Shown here piece after piece: positions 8,032-15,683 of a stretch of 28,388 nt of DNA. Position 1 is the stretch's first letter; each line of letters begins with the position of its first letter. The DNA is taken from NCBI GenBank assembly GCA_947461335.1, contig CANHLB010000001.1, forward strand, positions 1 through 28,388, read 5' to 3'. Below the pieces are notes generated by a model, which saw only the letters and a program-made list of their open reading frames with translations, made no database searches and was not told the DNA's origin. Made by a program: the position numbers and the translations under genes. The DNA is from Burkholderiaceae bacterium. GTDB lineage: Bacteria; Pseudomonadota; Gammaproteobacteria; Burkholderiales; Burkholderiaceae.

Positions 8032-9084
8032 TTAGATCACGATGGTTTGCGGAGCATCTTTAGGGCGCTCCACTACTTCACCCACAACCCACGCCTTCAG
8101 ACCTTGCGCTGTCAATGAGCTGATTGCTGTATCTGCCTGACTTGGAGAAACAATCACTACCATGCCAATGCCGCAGTTAAATACGCGAACCATTTCTGCA
8201 TCAGCAACACCACCCTTCATTTGCAACCAACGGAAGAGCTCTGGAAGCTGCCAGCTATCACGATGCAATACTGCTTGGGTATTTTCTGGAAGAACGCGAG
8301 GCACGTTATCTACTAAACCACCACCAGTAATGTGCGCCATACCTTTGACATCAATTTGAGTAATGAGTTTTAAGAGCGGTTTTACGTAAATCTCAGTTGG
8401 GGCCATGACAACATCGCCTAGGGGGAGGCCACCCAAATCATCCGTCGGTTTTGCGCCAGCTCGTTCAATAATTTTGCGCACAAGAGAATAGCCATTGGAG
8501 TGCGCCCCACTCGAACCAATTGCCAAAACGACATCGCCAGGAACAATCGTATTGCCAGTAATGATTTTGGATTTCTCAACTGCGCCAACTGCAAATCCAG
8601 CGAGATCGTATTCACCTGGTGGGTACATGCCAGGCATCTCTGCAGTTTCGCCACCAATCAATGCGCAACCAGCTAATTCGCAGCCCTTAGCAATACCACC
8701 AACAACCGTAGCAGCGGTATCAACGGTGAGCTTTCCACAAGCAAAGTAATCCAAGAAAAAGAGCGGTTCTGCACCCTGAACCAAAATATCATTCACGCTC
8801 ATGGCAACCAAGTCTTGACCAATGGTGTCGTGACGATTCCACTCAAAGGCTAGGCGTAGTTTGGTGCCAACACCATCAGTACCGGAAACCAATACCGGCT
8901 CTTTGTAACGCTTAGGAACCTCAAAAAGGGCGCCAAATCCACCAATTCCAGCCAATACACCCTCTCGCATGGTTTTCTTAGCCAAGGGCTTGATGCGGTC
9001 TACCAAGGCATCCCCAGCGTCAATATCGACGCCAGCGTCACGATAGGAAAGGCCTTTTGATGAGGAATTCGAGGAAGAAGTCAT
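8032..9084 (-). CDS. purM: Phosphoribosylformylglycinamidine cyclo-ligase (AIR synthetase)
   Basis: A 350-residue cytosolic enzyme that closes the imidazole ring of FGAM with ATP to make AIR in purine synthesis. Seen: the [13 protein letters not shown] start, [13 protein letters not shown] (67-79), the [25 protein letters not shown] core, [11 protein letters not shown] (144-154) and [13 protein letters not shown]. The N-terminal ten residues are a Ser/Asn-rich lead (TSSSNSSSK) that varies in the family. The start codon lies 6 nt from the GTG of the divergent permease, so the purM promoter must lie inside that neighbour; a weak candidate is CTGACC and TAATAT about 16 nt apart. The divergent purM/permease/hda order is usual in Burkholderiales (family knowledge). 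Confidence 0.97.
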   Translation of the reverse strand: MTSSSNSSSKGLSYRDAGVDIDAGDALVDRIKPLAKKTMREGVLAGIGGFGALFEVPKRYKEPVLVSGTDGVGTKLRLAFEWNRHDTIGQDLVAMSVNDILVQGAEPLFFLDYFACGKLTVDTAATVVGGIAKGCELAGCALIGGETAEMPGMYPPGEYDLAGFAVGAVEKSKIITGNTIVPGDVVLAIGSSGAHSNGYSLVRKIIERAGAKPTDDLGGLPLGDVVMAPTEIYVKPLLKLITQIDVKGMAHITGGGLVDNVPRVLPENTQAVLHRDSWQLPELFRWLQMKGGVADAEMVRVFNCGIGMVVIVSPSQADTAISSLTAQGLKAWVVGEVVERPKDAPQTIVI

Positions 9085-9090
9085 AACTTA

Positions 9091-10146
9091 GTGGGAATAT
9101 TAGTAAAAAATGGGATTGGGTCAGTAGAATCATTGAATTCTAGAGGATTACTTGTAATGGCTGAAATTTTTACCCCTTTTCTGGCTGCATTCATTCTGGC
9201 TTACATCCTAAGGCCTGCTTTTCTATGGCTTCAAGGCCGTCGAGTACCCGCCACTTTAGCAGCGCTTCTAACAGTGATTTTGGGCTTAGGTGTGCTGATT
9301 GCCATTTTGAGCCTCTTCATTGGCCTACTCAAAACAGAGTTACCTTTGGTTAAGGCGCAATTACCCGAGTGGATTGCAAATACCCAAGCATGGCTTGGGC
9401 CAAAGTTAGCAGAGCTTCATATCAATGTTGACTGGGGTACTTTAAAAACTTCAGCCACCCAAAAAATTTCTGAGCATATTAGCGATAACGCAGATTCGCT
9501 CATGACAATGACAATTGACAGGGTTCTCATGTCTGGAAGTTCAGTCATTGCTGGATTTGTTAATTCAGTCTTGATTATTTTTGTGATGTTCTATTTACTG
9601 ATTGACTGGGATCACTTCTTTGGACTTGTGAAAAATTTAGTTCCAGTGCGTGCACAAGAAACCGTTCATCACTTAGCAATGCACACCGATGGCCTACTCT
9701 CACAATACTTACGTGGGATGGTCATCGTCATATCCATCATGTCTATTTTCTATAGCGTTGCACTGAGCTTTGTTGGTATTAAAGGAGCTGTAGCCCTAGG
9801 CGTATTTACAGCCTTAATGATTGTGATTCCCTATATCGGCATTACTCTCGGCCTAACCTTAGCAGTCCTCTCTGCAATTTTGCAGTTTGGTATTGGCTCT
9901 GCACTTGTCGGCGTTCTAGTCATCTATAGCATAGGGCAGTTACTCGAAGGTTTTTTCTTAACGCCTCGCCTAGTTGGAGAACGCATTGGCTTACATCCAG
10001 TAGCAGTGCTGTTTGCCTTATTGCTCTTTGGAAATCTTTTCGGTTTTTTTGGCGTACTACTCGCTTTACCTATTAGCGCCGTGAGTTTGGTATTAGTTCA
10101 ATATCTTTGGTCCGTCTATACACAAAGCTCTTGGTATCAAAAATAA
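9091..10146 (+). CDS. AI-2E family transporter (PerM-like permease)
   Basis: A polytopic membrane protein of the AI-2E transporter/PerM family (351 residues from this start). Seen: FTPFLAAFILAYIL near the N-terminus, the GSSVIAGFVNSVLIIFVMFYLLID stretch, the LLSQYLRGMVIV segment, and the GQLLEGFFLTPRLVGERIGLHP motif with the LFGFFGVLLALP helix that is highly conserved. Substrates of this family are diverse (autoinducer-2 export, sodium/proton antiport) and cannot be assigned here. Start is uncertain: GTG 9091 has no good ribosome site, while ATG 9157 has AGAGGA nine bases upstream and would give 329 residues. Either way the N-terminus is short for the family, which normally has more hydrophobic sequence before the TPFL motif. 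hda follows after 11 nt. Confidence 0.88.
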   Translation: MGILVKNGIGSVESLNSRGLLVMAEIFTPFLAAFILAYILRPAFLWLQGRRVPATLAALLTVILGLGVLIAILSLFIGLLKTELPLVKAQLPEWIANTQAWLGPKLAELHINVDWGTLKTSATQKISEHISDNADSLMTMTIDRVLMSGSSVIAGFVNSVLIIFVMFYLLIDWDHFFGLVKNLVPVRAQETVHHLAMHTDGLLSQYLRGMVIVISIMSIFYSVALSFVGIKGAVALGVFTALMIVIPYIGITLGLTLAVLSAILQFGIGSALVGVLVIYSIGQLLEGFFLTPRLVGERIGLHPVAVLFALLLFGNLFGFFGVLLALPISAVSLVLVQYLWSVYTQSSWYQK

Positions 10147-10157
10147 ATCTCGTTGTA

Positions 10158-10913
10158 ATGAACATACCCTCGCTTCCAAAACAATTCGCTTTAGATCTTA
10201 GTCATACCCCCAAAGCAAGTCTAGATAACTATCTACCCGGCAAAGATCTTGCTTTGCTATCAACACTTAAACATCTTTATCATTCTTGGCAAAACAGTTC
10301 AAGCAATCAAGCTACCAATCCCCTCAATCATCGCTGGATGTATTGGTGGGGGCCAGAAGGATCTGGTCGGACACATTTACTAGAAGCCATGACAAATGTG
10401 GCAGAAAACCTGAACCTGGCGCACTTTTCCTTAAAGCCAAATGAACCAATTTCTTGGGTCAGAGTTGAAGAAAAGATGGAGGCGCTTGCCCAAAACAATG
10501 CGCCTTCAGTGATTACCGTTGATGATGTAAATCGCTTGGATGATCGGCTCGTAGGCGCACTGTTTCGGATCCTCAATGGTGTGCAGGCTGGCAAGAACAT
10601 CCACATTTTTATGGCTGGTAAGGCTGCTCCCGCTAATCTAGACCTGCGCGAAGATCTTCGTACACGTTTGGGGTGGGGTTTAGTATTTCAAACGCAGCTT
10701 TTGGATGATGATGAGAAAATGCAAGCATTAGAGCAAGCAGCTAAAGCACGAGGTTTAGTTTTATCTCCGGATGTCTTACCTTGGTTATTGAATCGCTTCT
10801 ATCGTGATATGCCTAATTTAATGGCTTTAATTGATGCTTTGGATGCTTATTCGCTTGAAACAAAACGTGCTGTAACCTTGCCTCTCGTACGCGAGCTCTT
10901 ACAGCCAAAATAA
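10158..10913 (+). CDS. hda: DnaA regulatory inactivator Hda
   Basis: A 251-residue DnaA-like AAA+ protein. Hda binds the DNA-loaded sliding clamp and stimulates ATP hydrolysis by DnaA, preventing re-initiation. Seen: a clamp-binding motif QFALDL (residues 9-14, Q-x-x-L-x-L), the Walker A-like GPEGSGRT (65-72) with Arg in place of Lys as in E. coli Hda, the Walker B VITVDDVNRL, and the C-terminal helical lid DMPNLMALIDALDAYSLETKR typical of Hda. The ATG at 10158 is chosen over an upstream ATG at 10107 inside the permease gene because it places the clamp motif at the extreme N-terminus, as in the family. No clear Shine-Dalgarno. The HAD gene follows after 19 nt. Confidence 0.93.
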   Translation: MNIPSLPKQFALDLSHTPKASLDNYLPGKDLALLSTLKHLYHSWQNSSSNQATNPLNHRWMYWWGPEGSGRTHLLEAMTNVAENLNLAHFSLKPNEPISWVRVEEKMEALAQNNAPSVITVDDVNRLDDRLVGALFRILNGVQAGKNIHIFMAGKAAPANLDLREDLRTRLGWGLVFQTQLLDDDEKMQALEQAAKARGLVLSPDVLPWLLNRFYRDMPNLMALIDALDAYSLETKRAVTLPLVRELLQPK

Positions 10914-10932
10914 TTTACTGAATATTCCATTT

Positions 10933-11613
10933 GTGACCCAGTTAGCCCTTTTCGATCTAGACAGCACCCTACTCCCTTGCGATAGCGATTATGAGTGGGG
11001 GCAATTTTTAGCACGCATTGGTGTGGTAGATGGCGATGATTACGCCAAAAAAAATGAGCGCTTTTATCAAGATTACAAGGACGGTAAGCTCGATATTCAT
11101 GAATTTCTCCGCTTTTCCTTAAAGCCGCTTGCGGAACATTCCCGCGCTCAACTAAAAGAATGGCACGACGCTTTCATGAAGGAGGTGATCTGTGGCCAGT
11201 TACATCAAAAAGCAATCGACCTAGTTAAACGACACCAAGATGCTGGCGATTTATGTTGTGTCATTACTGCTACCAACAGCTTTGTCACGCGCCCGATTGT
11301 GGAAAGTTTCGGTATTGAGCACCTCGTCGCAACCGAACCTGCCACTATTGGAAATAATCCCTTGGCCAATTTTACGGGCGAAGTAATGGGCATCCCCAAT
11401 TTCCGTGAAGGCAAGATTCAGAATATGCATGCCTGGCTAGCAGCTCACAAACTATCTTTCGATAAGATGCCACGCAGCTATTTCTATTCTGATTCAATGA
11501 ATGATCTTCCACTTTTAGAAGAGGTCAGCAATCCTGTTGCCACCAATCCAGATGAGCGTCTTCGCAATGAGGCCATCAAACGAAACTGGCCGATTCTTGA
11601 GTTATTTGTATGA
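10933..11613 (+). CDS. HAD-IB family phosphatase (SerB-like)
   Basis: A 226-residue haloacid dehalogenase-type phosphatase of subfamily IB. Seen: motif I LFDLDSTLLP with nucleophile Asp8 and acid/base Asp10, motif II VITATN, and motif IV YSDSMNDLPLLE with the metal-binding aspartates; the helical cap lies between. The natural substrate is not predictable; relatives include phosphoserine and histidinol-phosphate phosphatases. It starts with GTG at 10933, has no good Shine-Dalgarno, and its stop overlaps the pcnB start (ATGA), so the two are translationally coupled. Odd feature: bases 11179-11190 match the full anti-Shine-Dalgarno complement inside the coding sequence. Confidence 0.9.
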   Translation: MTQLALFDLDSTLLPCDSDYEWGQFLARIGVVDGDDYAKKNERFYQDYKDGKLDIHEFLRFSLKPLAEHSRAQLKEWHDAFMKEVICGQLHQKAIDLVKRHQDAGDLCCVITATNSFVTRPIVESFGIEHLVATEPATIGNNPLANFTGEVMGIPNFREGKIQNMHAWLAAHKLSFDKMPRSYFYSDSMNDLPLLEEVSNPVATNPDERLRNEAIKRNWPILELFV

Positions 11614-13013
11614 TTACTAAATTCATCAAGCGTATTTTGCGGCGTGATCCGATGATCAAGCATACGCAAGCCAATCACTCTGGTGCACCAAAACATATTC
11701 CTAAAAAATCGCATCGGATTGATCCACACCTACTTTCAAAGAATGCTGTCAAAGTAACCCATACACTTCAACAAGCCGGCTACGAAGCATTTATCGTAGG
11801 GGGCGCAGTACGTGATCTCGCCTTGGGAATTGGCCCAAAAGATTTTGACGTTGCCACCAATGCTACGCCAGATCAAGTCCAAAAATTATTCCGTAAGGCG
11901 CGTCTCATCGGGCGCCGGTTTCAGATTGTGCATGTGACTTTTTTTGGTAAAGGCCACCCTGAAATTATTGAAGTCTCCACCTTTAGAGCCCTACTAGATA
12001 ACGCTGGCGACCACGTTGCAGAAAGCGGGCGCATCTTGCGAGATAACGTCTGGGGTTCACAAGGTGAAGATGCGGCACGGCGTGATTTCACCATCAATGC
12101 GATGTACTACGATCCTTCTAGCGAAACCGTCCTCGACTACCACGGTGGTATGGCAGATATGCAAAAGAAGACTTTACGCATGATTGGAGAGCCTGCCAAA
12201 CGCTATCGTGAAGATCCCATACGGATGCTCAGGGCAATTCGTTTCGCTGCCAAGACCGGCTTTACGCTTGATGCCAATACACGTGCTCCAATTGCTGAGC
12301 TAGGTGACCTCTTACAAGATGTGCCCTCAGCTAGGCTCTTTGATGAAATTCTCAAGTTACTCATGTCTGGATATTCTTGGGTTGCGATTCAGGGCTTAAG
12401 AGATGCGGGCCTTCATCATGGCCTTTTGCCATTGCTCGATCACATTCTCGATAGCGGTGAGGACTCTAAGGGTGCAAATGATTTCGTTAAATTAGCACTA
12501 GCCAATACCGACCAACGTATTCAATCTGGCAAAAGTGTTTCGGCTGGATTCTTGTTTGCCACACTGCTTTGGCCTGATCTTCTCAAGAACTGGAAAGCCA
12601 ATTTAGCTAAGGGCATGGCTAATACTCCGGCTCTTCACGACGCCATGGACGATACGATTGCCACCCAAAGCAGTGGTATGACCATTCAACGGCGTTTTGA
12701 GAGTGATATGCGTGAAATCTGGTCAATGCAGCCCCGCTTTGAAAAACGAGTAGGTCGCTATCCCTATCGCCTAATTGAATCCCCACGCTTTAGGGCAGGT
12801 TATGACTTTATGCTCCTGCGCTGTGCAACAGGAGAGCAAAATCCCGCTCTTGGCGAATGGTGGACAGATTTCATTGCTGCAGACCCTGCAGGACAAGAAG
12901 CCTTAATGGCCAGTGCTAAAGCCGATTCAGGAAGTAGTGCCACCTCGCCCACTAAAAGACGGCGTCGTAGAAAACCTAAATCTGATGCCCCTCCCGAAAC
13001 TTTAGCAAGCTAA
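11610..13013 (+). CDS. pcnB: Poly(A) polymerase I
   Basis: A 467-residue class II nucleotidyltransferase. Seen: GGAVRDLALG (64-73) and the catalytic DFD (78-80), then DATP-type NATP, the RRFQIVHV strand, the AARRDFTINAMYYDP segment and the YREDPIRMLRAIRFAAKTGF signature that binds nucleotide and RNA. A Lys/Arg-rich tail near the C-terminus (KRRRRRKPK) and a basic N-terminal lead, with KSHRIDPHLLSKNA before the core, distinguish pcnB from cca, so I call poly(A) polymerase rather than CCA-adding enzyme. It adds 3' A tails that target RNAs for decay. The start overlaps the HAD stop by 4 nt. folK follows after 52 nt. Confidence 0.93.
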   Translation: MITKFIKRILRRDPMIKHTQANHSGAPKHIPKKSHRIDPHLLSKNAVKVTHTLQQAGYEAFIVGGAVRDLALGIGPKDFDVATNATPDQVQKLFRKARLIGRRFQIVHVTFFGKGHPEIIEVSTFRALLDNAGDHVAESGRILRDNVWGSQGEDAARRDFTINAMYYDPSSETVLDYHGGMADMQKKTLRMIGEPAKRYREDPIRMLRAIRFAAKTGFTLDANTRAPIAELGDLLQDVPSARLFDEILKLLMSGYSWVAIQGLRDAGLHHGLLPLLDHILDSGEDSKGANDFVKLALANTDQRIQSGKSVSAGFLFATLLWPDLLKNWKANLAKGMANTPALHDAMDDTIATQSSGMTIQRRFESDMREIWSMQPRFEKRVGRYPYRLIESPRFRAGYDFMLLRCATGEQNPALGEWWTDFIAADPAGQEALMASAKADSGSSATSPTKRRRRRKPKSDAPPETLAS

Positions 13014-13065
13014 GCAGACTTAGAGAAATTTCAGTAAAGTACTTTCATCTTTAGTTTGGAATCGT

Positions 13066-13593
13066 ATGGCACGTGCTTTTATCGGATTTGGTGGCAATAT
13101 CGGCGATACTCGTCAGTTCATCACTGATGCTATTGTTTGTTTAGCTTTACGCTCCGAATTACAGATTTTGGCTAAGAGCTGCTTTTATCAAAGCGCTCCC
13201 GTGGAAGCTACTGGTGGTGATTACGTCAATGCTGTGATCGAAATTGAAACCCAACTTACTCCTTATGGCTTGCTCCACGTATGCCAAGCTATTGAGCAAG
13301 AGTTTGGCAGAGAACGTCCTTATTCGAATGCACCCCGCACTCTTGATTTAGATATCCTATTTTTTGAGGGCGTTATCCAAAATGAAACTGAATTGATACT
13401 GCCTCACCCGAGAATTATTGAGCGCTCCTTTGTACTCCTCCCCCTCCTAGAAATTGCCCCTGATTTCTTCCTGCCAGATCTGGGTGAATTAAAGACTTAC
13501 TTACCTAAGGTTGCCCACCAAAAAATCGAGAAATTGCCCTGCAAGAACTGCAATTGCGGGGAAAAAGACGTTTATCGCCCATCGACGCATTAA
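13066..13593 (+). CDS. folK: 2-amino-4-hydroxy-6-hydroxymethyldihydropteridine diphosphokinase
   Basis: Transfers pyrophosphate from ATP to hydroxymethyl-dihydropterin in folate synthesis. Seen: the N-terminal IGFGGNIGD, the CFYQSAPVEATGGDYVNAVI core, and the HPPK signature GRERPYSNAPRTLDLDILFF (81-100) with the two Mg-binding aspartates, followed by LPHPRIIERSFVLLPLLEIAP. Length 175. The last 20 residues carry a Cys cluster (Cys159, Cys162, Cys164; C-x-x-C-x-C) that I do not associate with FolK. A GGAA lies just before ATG, a weak ribosome site. panB begins 17 nt after the stop, and pterin and pantothenate synthesis genes are often neighbours in this group. Confidence 0.95.
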   Translation: MARAFIGFGGNIGDTRQFITDAIVCLALRSELQILAKSCFYQSAPVEATGGDYVNAVIEIETQLTPYGLLHVCQAIEQEFGRERPYSNAPRTLDLDILFFEGVIQNETELILPHPRIIERSFVLLPLLEIAPDFFLPDLGELKTYLPKVAHQKIEKLPCKNCNCGEKDVYRPSTH

Positions 13594-13610
13594 TTCATTA
13601 AACTCACGCC

Positions 13611-14429
13611 ATGAGTTACTTACAAGGCGATAAGCCAATCTCGATTACTAGACTTCTCGCAATGCATGCCGAGCGAGAAAAAATTACCATGCTCACCGCA
13701 TACGACTCAACCATGTCAGCGCTACTGAACCGCTGTGGTATTGAGACGATTTTGATTGGCGACTCCATGGGCAATGTGATTCAAGGTCACTCTTGCACAA
13801 CCCCGGTTACAGTCGAGCAAATGGTCTATCACACAGAATGTGTAGTGCGTGCCAATACTCATGCTTTTTTGATCACTGATTTACCGTTTGCCAGTTATGG
13901 TGATCCAGTCCAAGCATTGAAGTCCGCTGCCGCAGTAATGAAAGCTGGTGCAGATATGGTCAAAATAGAAGGTGGCGGAGATTGGCAAGTAGAAATCATT
14001 CGCTACTTAGTTGAACGCGCTGTGCCCGTTTGCGCCCATCTTGGCTTGTTGCCTCAGTCGGTTCACCTCTTGGGTGGCTATAAGGTGCAAGGTAAATCAA
14101 AAGATGCTGCCACCATCATGCTCGAACAAGCGCTTGCTTGCCAAGAAGCAGGGGCACAAATGGTCGTGCTTGAAGCAATACCTTCTTCACTTGGAGCCCG
14201 AATTACTTCAGAGGTCCATATTCCGACGATTGGTATTGGTGCAGGTCCAGATTGTTCTGGTCAGGTGTTGGTTTTGCAAGATATGTTGGGCATTAGCCCT
14301 GGTAAGCCACCCAAGTTTGTCAAAAACTTTATGGAAGGTCGCCACTCAGTTGAAGCGGCAATTAAGGCTTACGTACGCGAAGTCAAGTCCGGAAAGTTCC
14401 CCGGACTTGAGCACGGTTTTGCTGGCTGA
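13611..14429 (+). CDS. panB: 3-methyl-2-oxobutanoate hydroxymethyltransferase (ketopantoate synthase)
   Basis: A 272-residue TIM-barrel enzyme that adds a hydroxymethyl group from methylene-tetrahydrofolate to ketoisovalerate, the first committed step to pantothenate and CoA. Seen: the [14 protein letters not shown] start of the barrel, IGDSMGN with Mg ligand Asp51, ITDLPF with Asp89, [19 protein letters not shown], the catalytic Glu188 in VVLEAIP and the [18 protein letters not shown] strand. Folate dependence fits its position next to folK. No Shine-Dalgarno; instead a -10-like TAAACT ends 6 nt before ATG. It converges on dnaJ with 14 nt between stops. Confidence 0.97.
   Translation: MSYLQGDKPISITRLLAMHAEREKITMLTAYDSTMSALLNRCGIETILIGDSMGNVIQGHSCTTPVTVEQMVYHTECVVRANTHAFLITDLPFASYGDPVQALKSAAAVMKAGADMVKIEGGGDWQVEIIRYLVERAVPVCAHLGLLPQSVHLLGGYKVQGKSKDAATIMLEQALACQEAGAQMVVLEAIPSSLGARITSEVHIPTIGIGAGPDCSGQVLVLQDMLGISPGKPPKFVKNFMEGRHSVEAAIKAYVREVKSGKFPGLEHGFAG
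14384..14409. other. 9-bp inverted repeat at the panB 3' end
   Basis: CAAGTCCGG and CCGGACTTG flank an 8-nt loop inside the last codons of panB, about 35 nt beyond the dnaJ stop on the other strand. There is no T tract on either side, so it is not a standard intrinsic terminator, but it could form a 3' hairpin on either converging mRNA. Confidence 0.5.
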
Positions 14430-14443
14430 TTTCTCGCCAATAC

Positions 14444-15583
14444 TTAACTAAAGAAACTCTTTACGCCATCAAACCAGCCCTTTTGCTGTGGGCTATGTTT
14501 ATCGCCGCCAGATTTCAGACTTTCATCAAATTTCTGAAGCAAGTTTTTCTGCTCATCAGTCAACTTGATAGGCGTCTCCACTAAAACATGGACAAAAAGA
14601 TCGCCAACTAAAGTGGAGCGCAATCCTTTAATTCCTTTATTACGTAAACGGAAAGTCTTACCTGTTTGCGTGCCTTCCGGAATTGGGAACTCAGCACGCC
14701 CAGATAAGGTTGGCACTTCAATTTCTCCACCGATTGTTGCTGTCGCAAATGAAATCGGCATTTGTACGTGCAAATCACTACCATCTCGTTCAAAGACTTT
14801 ATGCGGCTTAACGCGCACCTCTACGTAAAGGTCTCCAGATGGTCCGCCATTAATCCCAGGCTCACCATTGCCTACTGAGCGAACTCGCATACCATCATCA
14901 ATGCCCGCAGGGATTTTAATCTCCAGCGTTTTTTGCTCTTTAAGCTTGCCGCTACCATGACAAGTTTTGCAAGGCTTAGGGATGTATTCGCCAGTACCGC
15001 GGCATTTTGGACAAGTCTGCTGCATGGAGAAAAACCCTTGCTGCACACGTACTTGACCATGACCGTCACAAGTAGAACATTTTTCTGCTTTGCTACCAGG
15101 CTCTGCACCCGTGCCATGACAAGGCTTGCAATTACTCCAGCTTGGCACACGAATCTGTGTGGTGTAGCCCTCAGCAGCCTGTTCGAGTGTGATCTCCATG
15201 TTGTAGCGAAGATCTGCACCCTTATAAACCTGTGGACCAGAATGACGGCCACCACCTTGACCAAAAATATCTCCGAAGATATCGCCAAAGGCATCGGCAA
15301 ATCCGCCGCCGCCACCAAATCCGCCGCCTCCGAAACCCCCACCCATCGATGGATCTACACCGGCATGACCATATTGATCATAGGCAGCGCGTTTATTGGG
15401 ATCGGTTAATGTTTCGTAAGCTTCTTTAGCCTCTTTAAATTGAGCTTCAGATGTTTTGCTATCAGGATTGCGATCAGGGTGAAACTTCATCGCTAGTTTG
15501 CGATAGGCTTTCTTCAGCTCTTCATCGCTAGCGCCTTTTGTTACACCAAGCACTTCATAAAAATCGCGTTTACTTTTAGGCAC
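14444..15583 (-). CDS. dnaJ: Chaperone DnaJ (Hsp40)
   Basis: A 379-residue type A J-protein that delivers substrates to DnaK and triggers its ATPase. Domains in order: J domain (about 5-70) with HPD at 35-37, a Gly/Phe-rich linker (about 75-110), four CxxCxGxG zinc-finger repeats (about 145-212) beginning CKPCHGTG and ending CKTCHGSG, and the beta-sandwich client-binding C-terminal domain. The start codon is GTG at 15583, preceded by a good ribosome site (AGAGGA, 7 nt away); no in-frame ATG precedes the J domain. dnaK lies 100 nt upstream, with a 10-bp hairpin in the gap. The gene ends 14 nt from the converging panB. Confidence 0.97.
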   Translation of the reverse strand: MPKSKRDFYEVLGVTKGASDEELKKAYRKLAMKFHPDRNPDSKTSEAQFKEAKEAYETLTDPNKRAAYDQYGHAGVDPSMGGGFGGGGFGGGGGFADAFGDIFGDIFGQGGGRHSGPQVYKGADLRYNMEITLEQAAEGYTTQIRVPSWSNCKPCHGTGAEPGSKAEKCSTCDGHGQVRVQQGFFSMQQTCPKCRGTGEYIPKPCKTCHGSGKLKEQKTLEIKIPAGIDDGMRVRSVGNGEPGINGGPSGDLYVEVRVKPHKVFERDGSDLHVQMPISFATATIGGEIEVPTLSGRAEFPIPEGTQTGKTFRLRNKGIKGLRSTLVGDLFVHVLVETPIKLTDEQKNLLQKFDESLKSGGDKHSPQQKGWFDGVKSFFS

Positions 15584-15612
15584 GGCCTATTCCTCTCAAC
15601 AACCTGAATGAC

Positions 15613-15637
15613 ACAAGTCGGCACGAAGCCGACTTGT
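15613..15637 (-). other. Hairpin between dnaK and dnaJ
   Basis: A perfect 10-bp inverted repeat (ACAAGTCGGC / GCCGACTTGT, 5-nt loop) lies between the dnaK stop and the dnaJ start. On the minus strand it is followed by GTCATTC rather than a T run, so I read it as a processing, stability or partial attenuation element and not a full terminator. Confidence 0.65.
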
Positions 15638-15683
15638 TATTTAAGTACATCTTAACTACGTTAATTAATATGCGATGACTCGA

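Noticed and set aside
9093..9140. Alternative frame reading KKWDWVSRIIEF before the AI-2E permease, suggesting a frameshifted N-terminus
   Set aside because: It ends in TAG, has no usable start codon, and the text is too short to be recognised as the missing N-terminus. Kept only as a reason to check reads.
14872..15409. Frames of about 156 codons on both strands inside dnaJ
   Set aside because: They overlap the intact DnaJ reading frame, carry no recognisable domain and lack a ribosome site.
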